Of a stretch of 64,000 nucleotides of DNA, positions 14,135 to 26,994 are shown in pieces. The stretch comes from Saksenaea vasiformis B4078 (lineage: Eukaryota; Mucoromycota; Mucoromycetes; Mucorales; Saksenaeaceae): the NCBI GenBank assembly GCA_000697055.1, contig JNDT01002261.1, positions 1 through 64,000 of the forward strand, given 5' to 3'. Below the pieces are notes generated by a model. The model was not told the DNA's origin. It made no database searches and saw only the letters and a program-made list of their open reading frames with translations. Position 1 is the stretch's first letter. Each line of letters starts with the position of its first letter. Both the position numbers and the translations under genes were made by a program.

Positions 14135-15983
14135 GCTCGATGAGTGAAATTGTGGGAAGAGAAAGGAAGTTTTTAGTCAAACTCACCAGTCAGGTGACAA
14201 TCAATCATGCGTTCAACTCCCATGCACAGTCCGCTTTTTCCCACATAGCTGAAAGGCGCGCGCGCTCTACATACAAAGGTAATCAGCACATACTGCAAGT
14301 AGAACAAGTCTGTGGCAAACGTCTTAGTTGTCAAAAATTCCGTATCGAGACAGACCTTTTGATATATAATGACTTTCAAGAGCGGACAAAAGTCTAAGAG
14401 TATGACCAAAAATCATGCGTTACTTACTTTATATTCTACGATGATATGCTCTTGAAGATAAGGATGCAGGTAACAAACGAAAGCATGACTTTGTAGATTT
14501 AGATCTAGTTGAAATCAGACGAGGTCGATGAATGATCCGTTGACTGGGTAAGTGTGAAAACCGCGTAGACGTTTTTGGAGATTTTGCGGAGATTTGTGGA
14601 GACGATTTTCTGTAGTGATTGCTGTAGAGTCATCTATGGTCCATATGATACCTAGAAATGAAGACATCGTGGAATGTCTATTGTCGATAAACTGAAGGAC
14701 TTGTTACTGCATTCGTCACTTACGTTGTCGTTCCCAATACCCAAAATTTTTATTATGAAACGTGCAGAGATAGTACGTCAGCGCTTGCCTGGAACTCCTT
14801 GTTCCAGTAGAACAAGTCTCCACGCGGGGTTATGGCTTTGCTATCAATATATAGAACGATTTCGCCTTATGATGCAATTAGTACGTGGTGCCGCTCAACC
14901 AATTGTGGTCAACGGTCTCTCCAATGTTGTCGGCTAACGCGCTGAAGCCAGATATCACTGTGGGAAAGCCGTTTCCGACATTTTACCTGTTTCTATCATT
15001 CTAAGGTATACTGTAACACATTACTGTCAAATATGACTTGAAGCTGATAGACGATTCCGACTATTTACCTGACAATGGCAAAAACAGGTGAATTGTCGAT
15101 ACCCTTCCCCCCATAGTAATCTACGTTAGCATATTTGCAAAGTTAGCTGCTAATAGGCGGTGACAGACGTACAAAAAGAAACACGCATATTCATGTGCTG
15201 TCTTCCATATGGTGGCGTGTTTCCTGTAGCATGACGTTAGACTCTTCCTCAAAACTGATTACTTCAGCAATAAGAGGTGTGTGAATCTGAGGAAACGAGC
15301 AAATGTAAACGTGATTTTTTTTTCTTTTAGAGATCAAATTTGTTGTTAAAGGAGAATTTGACAGAAAATCTCATAGATAGTAGCAAGATGACGTTGATAT
15401 TTAACGCATAACGAATATCAACTGAAGCTTTAATGTATATATTCTGGAGTGGCACACCGTAATCTGAAACCGACACTGTTTCTGCTGTTCTACGTGCGTA
15501 CGATTTAATCAGCTTATATGTGCAGAGAAGTCCGCTTTGATTCTTCTTCAAGTCATGAATCTCAGTCGATGTTCATCAAATGCCTGAATACGCTATTTAT
15601 TTCCAGTCTTGATTGGAGTGGTTCTGTAGCAGAGACACAGAAGGTATGCGTGGTAATGTTAGCCAGTTTTGTGATAACTCAAAACGTGCTGTCATTTTGG
15701 GTCATTTTTGTCATCGGGGGATGTATAGTATGTCACGACAAGGACTTATTCTAAGCAAGAAGAGAATAGCATTCGTTACTTTCTGTGAAAGACGTTTAAA
15801 ATCCTCTATAATTGCACTGTGATTTCCTTGACATATTTCCTCCCTTTTAAATGCAACTGCAAGACTTGGCTTCCTTTTTTCGTCTTCTCGGAAGGATTAG
15901 ATTGTGCACGTTCTCTCATTCCCTTGCCATTTTTCCGCGGGGCTACCTGTATAGCTTTTTGCATAAGCATTGTATGTATTGTT
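14135..15983. other. Interval between TIM50 and FKS1
   Basis: TIM50 (minus) and FKS1 (plus) diverge from this interval, so both promoters should lie here. An alternating GCGCGCGC run is at 14256-14263. Open frames are short and unassigned (for example 14674-14937 plus). No TATA box of good quality was seen close to either start. Confidence 0.45.
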
Positions 15984-18900
15984 ATGTCTAAAGATAACCG
16001 TTTGAGTCGGCGTTATCCTACCGCCGATAACGGCAGCAGTGGGAGACAAAGTAGTTCTTATTTGCATTCACCTCTGGAATATGATCAGCAACTATCTGTC
16101 AGTAAGATGCCCGTGGATAGTGATTTTCCAGAAATCAGGGCATATTGCTCCGTGTAAGTTGACCCGGACGTTTTTAATGGCTGTTAATGGATAGATGCAG
16201 TAGACCGCGGCTACGAGAATCGCATATGTCCGACATATCTGCACCAACCCCATTAAATACATCAGTTTCTACCAATACGCTAGGTAATTATTTCTCTCTT
16301 ACCACGTGTGTATACATAGACTGAAGCCGATAACGCGAGCAGAGCAGCAACGGAGAAAGAGATGGCCGATTACCACCGACATTGTTTCCGGCAGGATCGC
16401 TAGCGGAAGCAACGATATCCACAAAGGCGTTGACGTTTTTGCTTCTCTTGCTCCTGGCAACGAAGGGCGATACATGCATCATTCACAATCCGCCGATTCC
16501 ATACTGGCACTGCTTGAAAGCAAAAAGTATCGAGGCCGTAATGCCAGCAACGGATCAACGCAGCCCAGGATTATTAGCGATCTTGGTAGCAATTCACCTT
16601 ATCCTTCATGGTCGCCTGATGAAGACGTGCCGTACACAGCTCACCAGATTCGTGCCATGTTTGGAAAGATAGGTCATATCTTTGGCTTTCAACGCGATAA
16701 TATCGAAAATATGTACGATCACTTCATGGTAATGCTTGATTCGCGTGCGTCACGCATGCAACCGCAATTAGCGCTGGATACTCTCCATGCAGATTATGTT
16801 GGAGGGGAGGATGCCAACTATCGAAAATGGTATTTTGCTGCCCAGATGGATCAGGTTGACCGACAAGATGAGAAGAGAGAGGCAAAGCATACGGAGCATG
16901 AGGAAAAAGAAGACGAAGCAACTTTACTCGAAGAAGCACAGGAACAGTGGAAGCAGAGAATGTACAACTTAACAAACGAAGAAAAGATATACGATCTTTC
17001 TCTCTATTTACTGATTTGGGGTGAATCTGCTCTAATACGGTTCATGCCCGAAGCGCTATGCTTTATTTACAAGTTGGCCGGCGATTACGCTGTCACTAGG
17101 ATTGGTAGCAGCAGAATGAGCGCTGTCCGACAAGAGGGTGCCTTTCTTGACGAGATTGTGACTCCAATATACCAGTTTATTCGCGATCAGACTTATGAGA
17201 TGGTTGACGGAAAGATGGTGAGACATGAACGCGACCACGATCAGATCGTGGGCTACGACGATGTAAACCAGTTTTTTTGGAGTCCAAATTGTCTCTCCAA
17301 GACGGTTCTACCTGATAATACCAGTCTACGTACTCTGCAGCCATCTGAACGTTTCGATGCTCTGAAACATGTTGATTGGACGGAAATATTTTACAAGACC
17401 TACAAAGAAAAACGGACGTGGATGCATGCATCCATCAACTTTTCACGTATCTGGATTATCCACATCGTCTCCTTCTGGTACTATATTAGTGCAAACGCGC
17501 CTTCACTTTATCTGAGTGCAGACCCCGAAATTGCTGCAAGCGAAGGCTCAGTAAGGGCCTCCGTTGTTGCCCTTGGTGGTGCAATTGCTGTCCTTTTGAT
17601 GTTGATCGGCTCATTCGCGGAATATTCATACCTACCAACGACGTGGGCAAATACAAAGGTGATCACTCGACGTATTGTCATCCTCTCCTTGATGTTAGTG
17701 ATTAACGCAGGCCCAACGTTTTACTGTACCGTGTTGGACCGGACGAGTTGGATTTCGATGTTGGTGTCCATTATTCAGCTTCTGGTGAGTATAGGCACGA
17801 CGCTCTTTCTGGCTATTGTGCCCTCTTCACGCATGTTTGTCCGACGCAAAAAAGACCATGTACGTGCTTCTTTTGCGATACAACAGTTCACTGCCAACTT
17901 TCCACCGCTTAAGCGAATCGATCGGATTATGTCGGTCTCACTCTGGATATGTGTGTTCTCGTGCAAGCTTTTGGAATCTTATTTCTTCTTGGCTCTGTCT
18001 TTTAAAGATCCTCTCAGAGTCATGAGCAAGATGAGTATCACAAATTGTAGCGACATGGTGCTTGGGTCACTTCTTTGCAGCTACATGCCAAACATTACAA
18101 TTGCGCTCATGTTTCTTATGGACATTATTCTCTATTTCCTCGATACCTATCTGTGGTACATTATCTGGAATACAGTCTTTTCGGTGGCAAGGTCCTTCTA
18201 TCTCGGCATCTCCATCTGGTCACCTTGGCGGAATATCTTTTCACGACTACCAAAACGCATGTTTACCAAGTTATTGGCTACATCAGATCCTTCTATTCAG
18301 TATCAACCCAAAGCTATGTGCTCCCAGATATGGAACGCGATTGTGTTGACTATGTATCGCGAACACCTAATAACAATGGACCACGTGCAGAGGATGATCT
18401 ATCAACAAGTAAAAGAAAAAAAAACGCTTCGAGTTGGGAAGGCAAAAAAATATTGATGTCTTTTTAAAAAGGAGGCGAATCCACAAGATGGTACCAAGTC
18501 ATTGAAGCCGCCTACATTCTTTGTATCTCAGGAAGGTACATCTTTCAAGACAGAATATTTTCCACAGCATGGTGAGGCAGAGCGCCGTATCCATTTCTTT
18601 GCCCAGAGTCTCACGACACCTATGCCGCAGCCGCATCCAATGGAGTGTATGCCCACCTTTACGGTGCTCACGGTAAGCACAGTTCAGCATGATCGTTGCC
18701 GTACTTATCGACCCTATAGCCACACTACGGTGAAAAGATTCTTCTTTCTCTGCGAGAGATAATTAGAGAAGAAAATGAAAATACAAGGGTCACATTACTC
18801 GAATATTTGAAGCACCTCCATCCGATCGAGTGGGAGAACTTTGTGAAGGATACAAAACTTATGGCGGATGAAGCTTCTAGCGGCGAGAATCAAAGCATCG

Positions 18901-21854
18901 GCAGCAGAAGCAGTAGCAGCAGCATGTCTGCGACTAGGCTTTCGCAAGAAAAAGATTCCAAAAAAGCCAAACTCGACGATCTACCGTTCTACTGTATAGG
19001 ATTTAAGTCAGCGACTCCAGAGTATACACTGCGCACTCGCATCTGGTCCTCCCTGCGCGCTCAAACGTTATATCGTACGGTCTCCGGGTTTATGAACTAC
19101 AAAAAGGCTATTAAGCTTTTGCTGCGAGTGGAGAATCCAACGCTTACACATCTGTATCATGATAACGTGAACCGGCTCGAAAGAGAGCTTAATAAGTTTG
19201 CACATCGAAAGTTCAAGTTCCTTGTCGCTATGCAACGTTATGCCCAATTCGATGTCCAGGAAGCTGAAGATGCCGAAGCGTTGCTCAAAGCTTACCCCGA
19301 CCTGCAGATCGCTTTCGTTGACGAAGAACAGCGGACCGATGGCGAGCGAGTTTACTATTCGGCCTTGATCGATGGCTACTGCGAAAAGCTGCCGAATGGA
19401 ACGCGCAAGCCAAAATATCGTGTGCGACTTCCTGGAAACCCCATTTTAGGCGATGGAAAGTCTGATAACCAGAACCATGCGGTGATCTTCTATCGTGGAG
19501 AATTTCTTCAGTTGGTGGATGCAAACCAAGATAACTATCTCGAAGAGTGTCTTAAGATCCGGAATATTTTAGGCGAATTCGAAAACCTCGACACAAACAA
19601 CGTGTCGCCTTATTCTCCTGCATGGACTGACCGTAAAACCGCACCGGTAGCCATTGTAGGTGCACGTGAATACATCTTTTCGGAGAACGTCGGAATTCTA
19701 GGCGATGTTGCAGCAGGAAAGGAACAGACGTTCGGAACATTAACTCAACGTATCATGGCTAAAATCGGCGGGAAGCTTCATTACGGCCACCCTGATTTCC
19801 TTAATGCCATTTTTATGACGACGAGAGGCGGTGTTAGTAAAGCACAAAAGGGACTACACCTGAACGAGGATATCTACGCTGGGATGAATGCGTTCACTCG
19901 AGGTGGCCGTATTAAGCACACAGAGTACTTCCAATGTGGCAAAGGGCGTGATCTCGGCTTTGGCTCGATCTTGAATTTCACTACCAAGATCGGAACAGGC
20001 ATGGGCGAGCAGATGCTCTCCCGAGAATACTACTACATTGGCACTCAGTTGCCGCTAGACCGATTCCTGACGTTCTACTATGCTCACCCGGGTTTCCATA
20101 TCAACAACATTTTCATTATCCTATCTGTTCAAATGTTCATGCTCGTGCTTATGTTTATAGGAGCCATGGGTGAGACCTTGACCGTATGCGAGTACGATCG
20201 GGACCGTCCAGACGCACCGCTAACGCCTGAAGGATGCTACAACTTAGTACCGATATTCGAATGGGTCAAACGATGTGTCTTGTCCATCTTCGTCGTCTTC
20301 TTTGTCTCCTTCACACCGCTCTTCCTACAAGAACTAACAGAACGGGGCTTTTGGCGTAGTCTAACTCGTCTCGGTCGACATTTTGTCTCACTTTCACCGT
20401 TGTTCGAGATATTTGTGACCCAAATCTACACCAACTCGGTATTAGAGAATCTTATTTATGGTGGCGCACAGTATATTGGAACAGGTCGTGGCTTTGCTAC
20501 CACGCGTTTGCCATTCTCCATCTTGTATTCACGCTTTGCCGGCCCAAGTATCTATTCCGGCGCCCGTAATCTTGTCATCATGCTGTTTGCGTCCGTGACA
20601 ATTTGGATGCCGCATCTTATCTATTTCTGGTTCACAGTGGTGGCGCTAATTATATCTCCTTTTGTGTTCAATCCAAATCAATTTGCTATAGTTGATTTCT
20701 TGATCGATTACCGCGAGTTTATCCGTTGGCTATCACGCGGGAATTCCCGCACACATGCACATTCGTGGATCAACCAATGTCGTCTATCGCGCACACGCAT
20801 CACCGGGTTCAAACGTCGTCAGAAAACGAAGGAGACAGCTATGGCAGGTGACATCCCACGAGCGACCCTTGGAGCTATTTTCTTCTCTGAGATCATCCTG
20901 CCTTTCCTGTCCGTTATACTCTGTGTACTTCCGTATATGTTCATCAAGAGCTTCGATTCAGAAAGTCCAAGCGCGCCAAACAAAGGACCTAGCAGTCTTA
21001 TACGGATTGGTGTTATTGCCTTCGGTCCAATCTTGTTGAATGCAGGTGCACTTGCATTGCTCTTCCTTCTTTCTTTGTTCTTGGGTTCTGTGTTGAGCTT
21101 GTGCTGCTCCAAATTCGGTTCGGTTATAGCGGCTGTAGCACACGGGTGGTCGGTGATCAATCTTGTTCTGGTATTTGAAGCGTTGATGTTTCTCGAAAGA
21201 TACAAAGTTGCACCGATCGCTCTTGGTGTGATGGCTATGATTACTATCCAGCGTTTTATTCTTAAGGTTTTGACAGTCTTTTTACTTACACGGGAGTTCA
21301 GGCATGACGAAACCAATCGCGGGTGGTGGACAGGCCAATGGTATGGTCGGGGGGTAAGTGTTGTACGATAGGCTCTTTAGTCGTAATTAGAATTTGAGCA
21401 ATCACTCATCACTCCAATCGGAAACGCGTTTCATAGCTTGGTTGGCATGGTAAATTGATTCTCTATTGCAGAAGGTACGGAACTCATGATCAAATTTTCT
21501 GTAGTTGTGTCACAGCCCTGTCGAGAATATTTATGCAAAATTGTCGAGATGAGCAAGTTCGCCGTGGATTTCACTCTAGGACATCTTATTCTTTTCTTTC
21601 TATTCTTATTTTGTCTGGTACCATATGTGAACACTGCCCACTCCTTGATGCTTTTCTGGCTCAGACCGAATCATCCTATCCGCCCACATATCCGGTCAAG
21701 AAAGGAGACCAGACGAAGGCGATGGCTGGCTGGAGCCTATGGAGTTCTCTTCGTTATTATGCTTTTAACGTTTGGGTTTCTACTTTGCGGTCCATTGGTA
21801 GTGGATAGTCGACTGCTTCTCAAATTTGTGGATCCACGCAAAATTCCTTTATAA
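15984..21854 (+). CDS. FKS1: 1,3-beta-D-glucan synthase catalytic subunit
   Basis: Plasma-membrane enzyme making wall 1,3-beta-glucan from UDP-glucose; GT48 family, regulated by Rho1 in yeast. Seven exons: 15984-16153, 16195-16283, 16340-18408, 18472-18672, 18720-21353, 21437-21449, 21505-21854; 1841 residues, the usual length. The N-terminus is polar. The FKS1 domain-1 motif [19 protein letters not shown] is near residue 300, followed by membrane segments. The cytosolic synthase domain starts near 777 ([23 protein letters not shown]) and includes [20 protein letters not shown] and [21 protein letters not shown], then further membrane segments. Echinocandin hot spot 1 reads FLALSFKDP (about 634) and hot spot 2 EWVKRCVL (about 1357). 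The 13-nt exon encodes LGWH and is needed to join GRG to SQPCREY. Intron 2 (acceptor 16339, an unusual GAG) is the least certain junction. Confidence 0.95.
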
Positions 21855-23736
21855 ATTTTGTACACATCTTCTTATTTTGTATCATTAAGTTCTTTTCTAA
21901 TCAATATCATAATTAGTCAATATCAACTATCTGAAGCAAGATGACCTCATAGTTCTAGAATATGGTTGGTTCGTAAAACCTCGGGATCGAAACTTTACTA
22001 AAGCCATACGCCGACTGGTTGACTATCACTACGTTTCTTATGGACTTTAGCCTGTATACCTTTAAAAAAAGTACGTAGTGCGACAAGGCAATCATGGGGA
22101 AGAGGTATTGCCAGCAAATGGTGCTACTAGCAGTATGTATCGCATAATGTCGTGTTGGATGGCCTCCGGCTCTTGCAATAGGTTCTCACAGAATGATGTT
22201 CATACCCGTCTTTTGGATCCTGAGAGGATGCAGTAAATCGCTGTACGCAGTCCACCTTTCTCATTGCTCTGCATCCGCTAACAGCCAAGACTTAAGCTAA
22301 TGCAGTTTTCCGCGTGTCTCTGAGAATCCCTCACAGGCGCTACGATTACGGATAGATGATAGCACAATATGTTTTTCAGTAATCTTTAAACAGCCAATAG
22401 ACTCTCCTTTGATCGGTCATCATGTATGAGAGTTATACACTCTGTCGTATATGCTTGCTCGAACCACAGCTAAAATTCAAGTCCACGAAAGCTTCCAAAG
22501 CTAAACCGCATTACTTTGATATTTACTTTTTTTGCGCACAAGAGCCACTCAGTTCTGTTTGATGCAAAAACATCGGCCAACTTCTCATTTCCAGCTTCGC
22601 AGAAACCCATGCTCGGAAGAGCACGCTATCCGCTCAGTACAAGGATGAAGATTCATCATCGTGGCTCCTGTAAACAAAAAAAGAAAATAAAAAAGATGAA
22701 CGCAATGTGCAGGTGGGTTAGTAAAAGATTCGCTTAAATGCTGACCAGTGAATCAGAGCACATATGACAGCTTTGCAAAGTAACCCAAGTTTTAAGTGAT
22801 TCTCTCAAGAACACACCATTGACAAATCGCTACGTTTTATTGTGAACGAGAAAAACAATGACACTGAAGAAAAAAAATTGTTTGTCGTGCAATGAGAACC
22901 TCATGCGTGACTGACGGCGTAGTTTGAATACTGGTCCAAAGCCTACGGTACATGAGCAAAACAAAGGACAATTAACCTTCGAAAACTGTCATTTTGCCCT
23001 CTAGGTGTAATAGATGAAAGGAAAAAATGGACATAGGATGCTTCTTTTTTTTTTTTTCAAACAAAGGTCTGGAGAAAAGCGCAATAAATTGAGACCTCTA
23101 GTGATTTGGTTGTCAGACGTCTCGCACTTCTATAGGGAGACCAATTCAACACCTAATGGCGAGATTCAAATGCTTTCAATTCAGTGGCAGACACCTGTAG
23201 AGTCTACTTGCTGCTTATTCTAATGCCGGATTTGCAAAAGCAACTGACAACGAGTATTATCTGTGCAGATGCCTAGAGGATCACGGCAAACGATCTATGT
23301 TCTTATAGCTCTATCACAAAACAGATATAGAAAATGTTGCTCTTGTATTTCATCACATATGTAACGGATTTATAAATGAAAATGACAGCTTGCGTTTTTA
23401 TTGAAATTCAAAGAGCCGAACAGTTAAGAGCCGTTTGCTATGTACTCGAATAGAAACGGACCTGCTTCCGTCTATGCGCAAATATGAAGGAAACCATGCC
23501 CATTTCCATCTGAATAAATGCTCTGTCTGATATACTTATACTTCCTTACGCTGCTAAAGATGTATCGCATTACAGTTACTGCCAGTAGAAATGTGAAGTC
23601 CAATGAATGCAATGATTTGATTTTCAAGCGGCGCAAATTCTTGCCCAAAAGCGATGATCTGAAAAGCGTTTTTGCTGTACTACTGCTGACAGCCGGCGTG
23701 CATCATTTCTTTTTTCTTTGCATTACGTATTCACTC
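21855..23736. other. Interval between FKS1 and the UBX gene
   Basis: No gene was recognised. Short frames on the plus strand (22516-22737, 23014-23223) have no familiar motif. The end nearest 23737 holds the UBX gene promoter; an open frame runs upstream of its chosen start but has a different, hydrophobic composition. Confidence 0.5.
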
Positions 23737-25626
23737 ATGGAGAACGAACAAGGACTACTTGATTTTTGTGCGGTAACTGGAGCTTCGATTGAAGTTGCGC
23801 GGAATTATGTGCAGGTAAAGAACGGAGACCTATCTGCCTACGCACACACACAAAAAAAAACACATCCTAATGTTGCTCCTCAGATCGCCGAAGGAAATGT
23901 TCAAACCGCCGTTAATTTGTACTTGGAAGGCGGTGAAGGCAATGCATCGGCATCTCCTACGACAGCAGCAACAAGGAACTCTCGTGCTTCTCCTACGCAC
24001 AATGTGCCGGTGACGGATGAGGAGCTAGCGCGACAGATTCAAGAGGAGGAAAGCCGCCACAGGCCCCAAGAAATACGGGCACCGATCGCCCCCAAGCATG
24101 ATATCCTGGCTGGCAGTGTACCAGTCTTTGACCATGGAAGGGCTTGGAGCGTGAGAGATAGTAAGTTTTGCATTATTCAATGTGTGGTTACAGTTGTCTC
24201 ACAAAAACAGGAGCACAAGGTCGTCAACAGGCTTCTGTATTCAATCAAGGCGATTCGTCTAGTGTAAACCCAGGATTAGATTACATTCGCGGTCTAAGTG
24301 CAGACACGAGCAGCTCGGGTATCGTCAGCGCAAAAGAAAAACAACGCATTCACAGTGGCTGACGTGAATATAGGTCGTTCATCCTCTTCTGTACGATCGC
24401 CTACAGAGGCTGCAACGTCTGCAAAAGCGAAAAGATTGGCGGATCTATTTCGTCCTCCATTCGACATCATGTTTGTTGGCGCGTTTGAAGAAGTAAGCTG
24501 GGATTGTGTACATACAAAGAGAATTAAATAGTGTATATATAGGCGAGAAATACGGCTCGTGAAAAAGAGAAGTGGCTGTTGATCAATATTCAGGATCCCG
24601 CCGAATTCTCATGTCAAGTACTAAATCGAGATTTATGGAGCGACTCGTTCGTCAAAGATATCGTAAGGGAGTCTTTCATTTTCCTCCAGGTATGCATATC
24701 GCATGTGCACTCGTTTTAGTTCCTTATTTCTTTTTTTTTTTTAAAAAAAACAGTATTCCAACGAGAGCGCAGAAGGAAAACGATATTTAACCTATTATCC
24801 CATTCAATCGTATCCTCATATTGCTGTGATTGACGCTCGTACCGGTACGTAAACATGGATAAAACGATGCGTATTTAACTAAGAGCTATACAGGCGAACG
24901 GGTAAAAGTTTGGGAAAGTCAAATGATGCCAAATGATTTTACGATGGATGGTAAGAGAATAGAAGAGTGGATCCGGCGCAACTTACTTGACGAGCCTAGT
25001 CACGGAGTTTCTGGAGCAACAATCACCTGGTTCTGCGCATTCTACTACAATGAAACGACCAAGAGTTATGAAGGTACAACAAACTCGATATATCATGTCT
25101 CGGCTGAATTAGGACATAGAATATTTCCGACATGAGTGAAGAGGAGCAAATCAATGCAGCAATTGCTGCGTCATTACAAGGTCAGGCGGATACTTCACCA
25201 GAAGATAGCACACCGGCCAGTACAGCAGCAGCCATTCCGATGACACCCCAGGAAAATGAAGTAGTAGAAGAAGAAACAGTGGAAACTTCACCATTAGATT
25301 CAATACAACCAATCAAAAGAGATGAACCGACAGAGCTTGCAAATTCAACGCGTATACAGCTCCGGATGGCGGATGGAAGAAGAATTATTCGACGATTCAA
25401 CAAGTCGGATCCCGTACGATATTTGTTTGAATTTGTCAAGTCCGAAGTTCCTGAAACGCAGACGCAGCCATTCGAGGTGATTACTTTATTTACTGTTATG
25501 CCGAAGCTAACTTAACCTATTTCGTATCAGCTGGTATTCAACCGTAAACAATTGATTGATCTTCTTGATCAGCCGATTCAAGAGGCTGGTCTGGAAAACG
25601 CAGCTGTTAATTTTGTGTTTACCTGA
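23737..25626 (+). CDS. UBA-UAS-UIM-UBX protein (UBXD7/Ubx5 type p97/Cdc48 adaptor)
   Basis: Links ubiquitylated substrates to the Cdc48/p97 ATPase. Proposed exons: 23737-23814, 23884-24160, 24211-24318, 24356-24492, 24543-24689, 24754-24844, 24894-24950, 25000-25073, 25120-25476, 25531-25626; about 473 residues. Order: UBA-like (MENEQGLLDFCAVTG...AEGNVQTAVNLYLEGG); linker; UAS thioredoxin-like domain (LADLFRPPFDIMFVG, EKWLLVNIQDP, HIAVIDARTGE); a UIM (SEEEQINAAIAASLQ); C-terminal UBX (RIQLRMADGRR...VNFVFT). The same four-domain order occurs in animal UBXN7. The third intron (24319-24355, 37 bp) is uncertain; a longer one starting at 24292 also keeps the frame. The usual Phe-Pro-Arg turn of the UBX domain reads FNR here. 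Confidence 0.9.
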
Positions 25627-26994
25627 AGCCGATAGCTAGGGTAGAGCAAAGAAAAAAAGAACCAGCAAATCAATAAGGAAAGGGACATCTTGCAAATCTA
25701 TAGTGAGAAATACATTTTGAAGAACTTTTTTTTTTTGGGATGTCATTAAGGTCTAGAACAGCATTAAAAACCATGAGAGCCTTTGGCGCAGAGATACAAT
25801 TTGCCCATCTGGGATAAGCCGATGACCGGCGTTTCAGTCGGATTATATGTCTAAATTTCTCATAAAAAAACAGTATAAATACATGCCATGGTTTGTCTCT
25901 CTGATTTATGGGTGTTTAATAGCCTGAGAAAGCGGTTCCCATAGCAGGTAAGGTGGACAGATCGCTGTGCCCTGCATTTGACTAACTCTAGGACATTAGA
26001 GCCCCCCTTTCCTCATTCTCTCTTGTTTCTTCTGGTCTAGTCGACCGTCCTACCAGAAAGAAAGAGTAAACGTTCCCTGGAGAACGGGGGAATAAACAAC
26101 TGATCTTATTGTAACTGGTCCGACTCTGCCTCCTCCATCCTCGGGGGGGCTGGGTTCGGAAAGCCGTCTTCGGTTGGACGGCTCTGCGCACGCCTTATTT
26201 CTTACGTTGACGCCTGCACATGTCACTACAACAGGTAAATGCATTTTTTGTTTGTGTTTTGTGAACTGATTTTTAACATGCTATATTAACCTTGCAGACT
26301 AGTGCCACTATTTAGTGATTGTTCAAATAAAAAAAACTACATTTCCTTACCACTAGATTGTGCCAGACAAATAGAAGACACATGCTTTTTTTGCATTCCC
26401 ATGACTCAGAGAATTTGTTCGTCCATTTTCTGGAACTGTAAAAATCGGAATAGCATATAAACGAAAGGCTTTCATTCTTCGATCCCTATTGTCAAAATGG
26501 ACCCAGGCTCAGGCTCAGAAGGTTCTACAGACAAGCTTTATGTAACCACCATGTGATTATACGCGTTCTTTAGCTGTCCAGCGAAGTACATGTCTGCGTA
26601 GCAAATCTTAAGCATATAATCTTTTTTAAAACTGTCTAATGACGGACATACTCCATGATACAATCTGTAATTCAGCACGCCAAGCAGCCACGACGAGGTT
26701 TCACTGAGATAGACGCGTTTACTCCCTGTCTGTCACTTACTCCTTGCAATATTATGATTGGAAAACCAAATAACAGAAATCGCTATTAAGAAATAGCAGC
26801 TATTTTGTATTACAAATTACATATGCAATGGTTTCTCCCACTGGGAAACTCTCCTAACGGATAAAATTTCTTGCATGCACGCACTTCCCACCACACACGA
26901 CAAATCCATTGCAACGTCACGCACCGCGGAGTTATATAAGTGTCTGCGAAAGCGCCGCTCATCTGGCATTTCTTTCGCTCTCTTCTGTTGCATA
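25627..26994. other. Interval between the UBX and P450-1 genes
   Basis: Contains the 3' flank of the UBX gene and the promoter of P450-1. A GC-rich patch at 26120-26200 holds a 7-bp hairpin (AGCCGTC 26162-26168, GACGGCT 26177-26183). An imperfect palindrome around TTTCTCCCACTGGGAAA lies at about 26832. No open frame of note and no recognisable RNA gene. Confidence 0.5.
26933..26939 (+). promoter_or_regulatory. TATA box of P450-1
   Basis: TATATAA lies about 60 bp before the P450-1 start codon in a GC-richer context, the right distance for a core promoter with a short leader. Confidence 0.5.

Noticed and set aside
18409..18471. Apparent stop/frameshift splitting the FKS1 synthase into two proteins
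   Set aside because: A 63-bp GT-AG intron in phase 0, followed by another at 18673-18719, joins the two halves exactly as in intact FKS proteins.
25770..25850. tRNA-like A-box (TGGCGCAGAGA)
   Set aside because: No matching B-box or cloverleaf; the downstream GTTTCAGTC does not fit the T loop.
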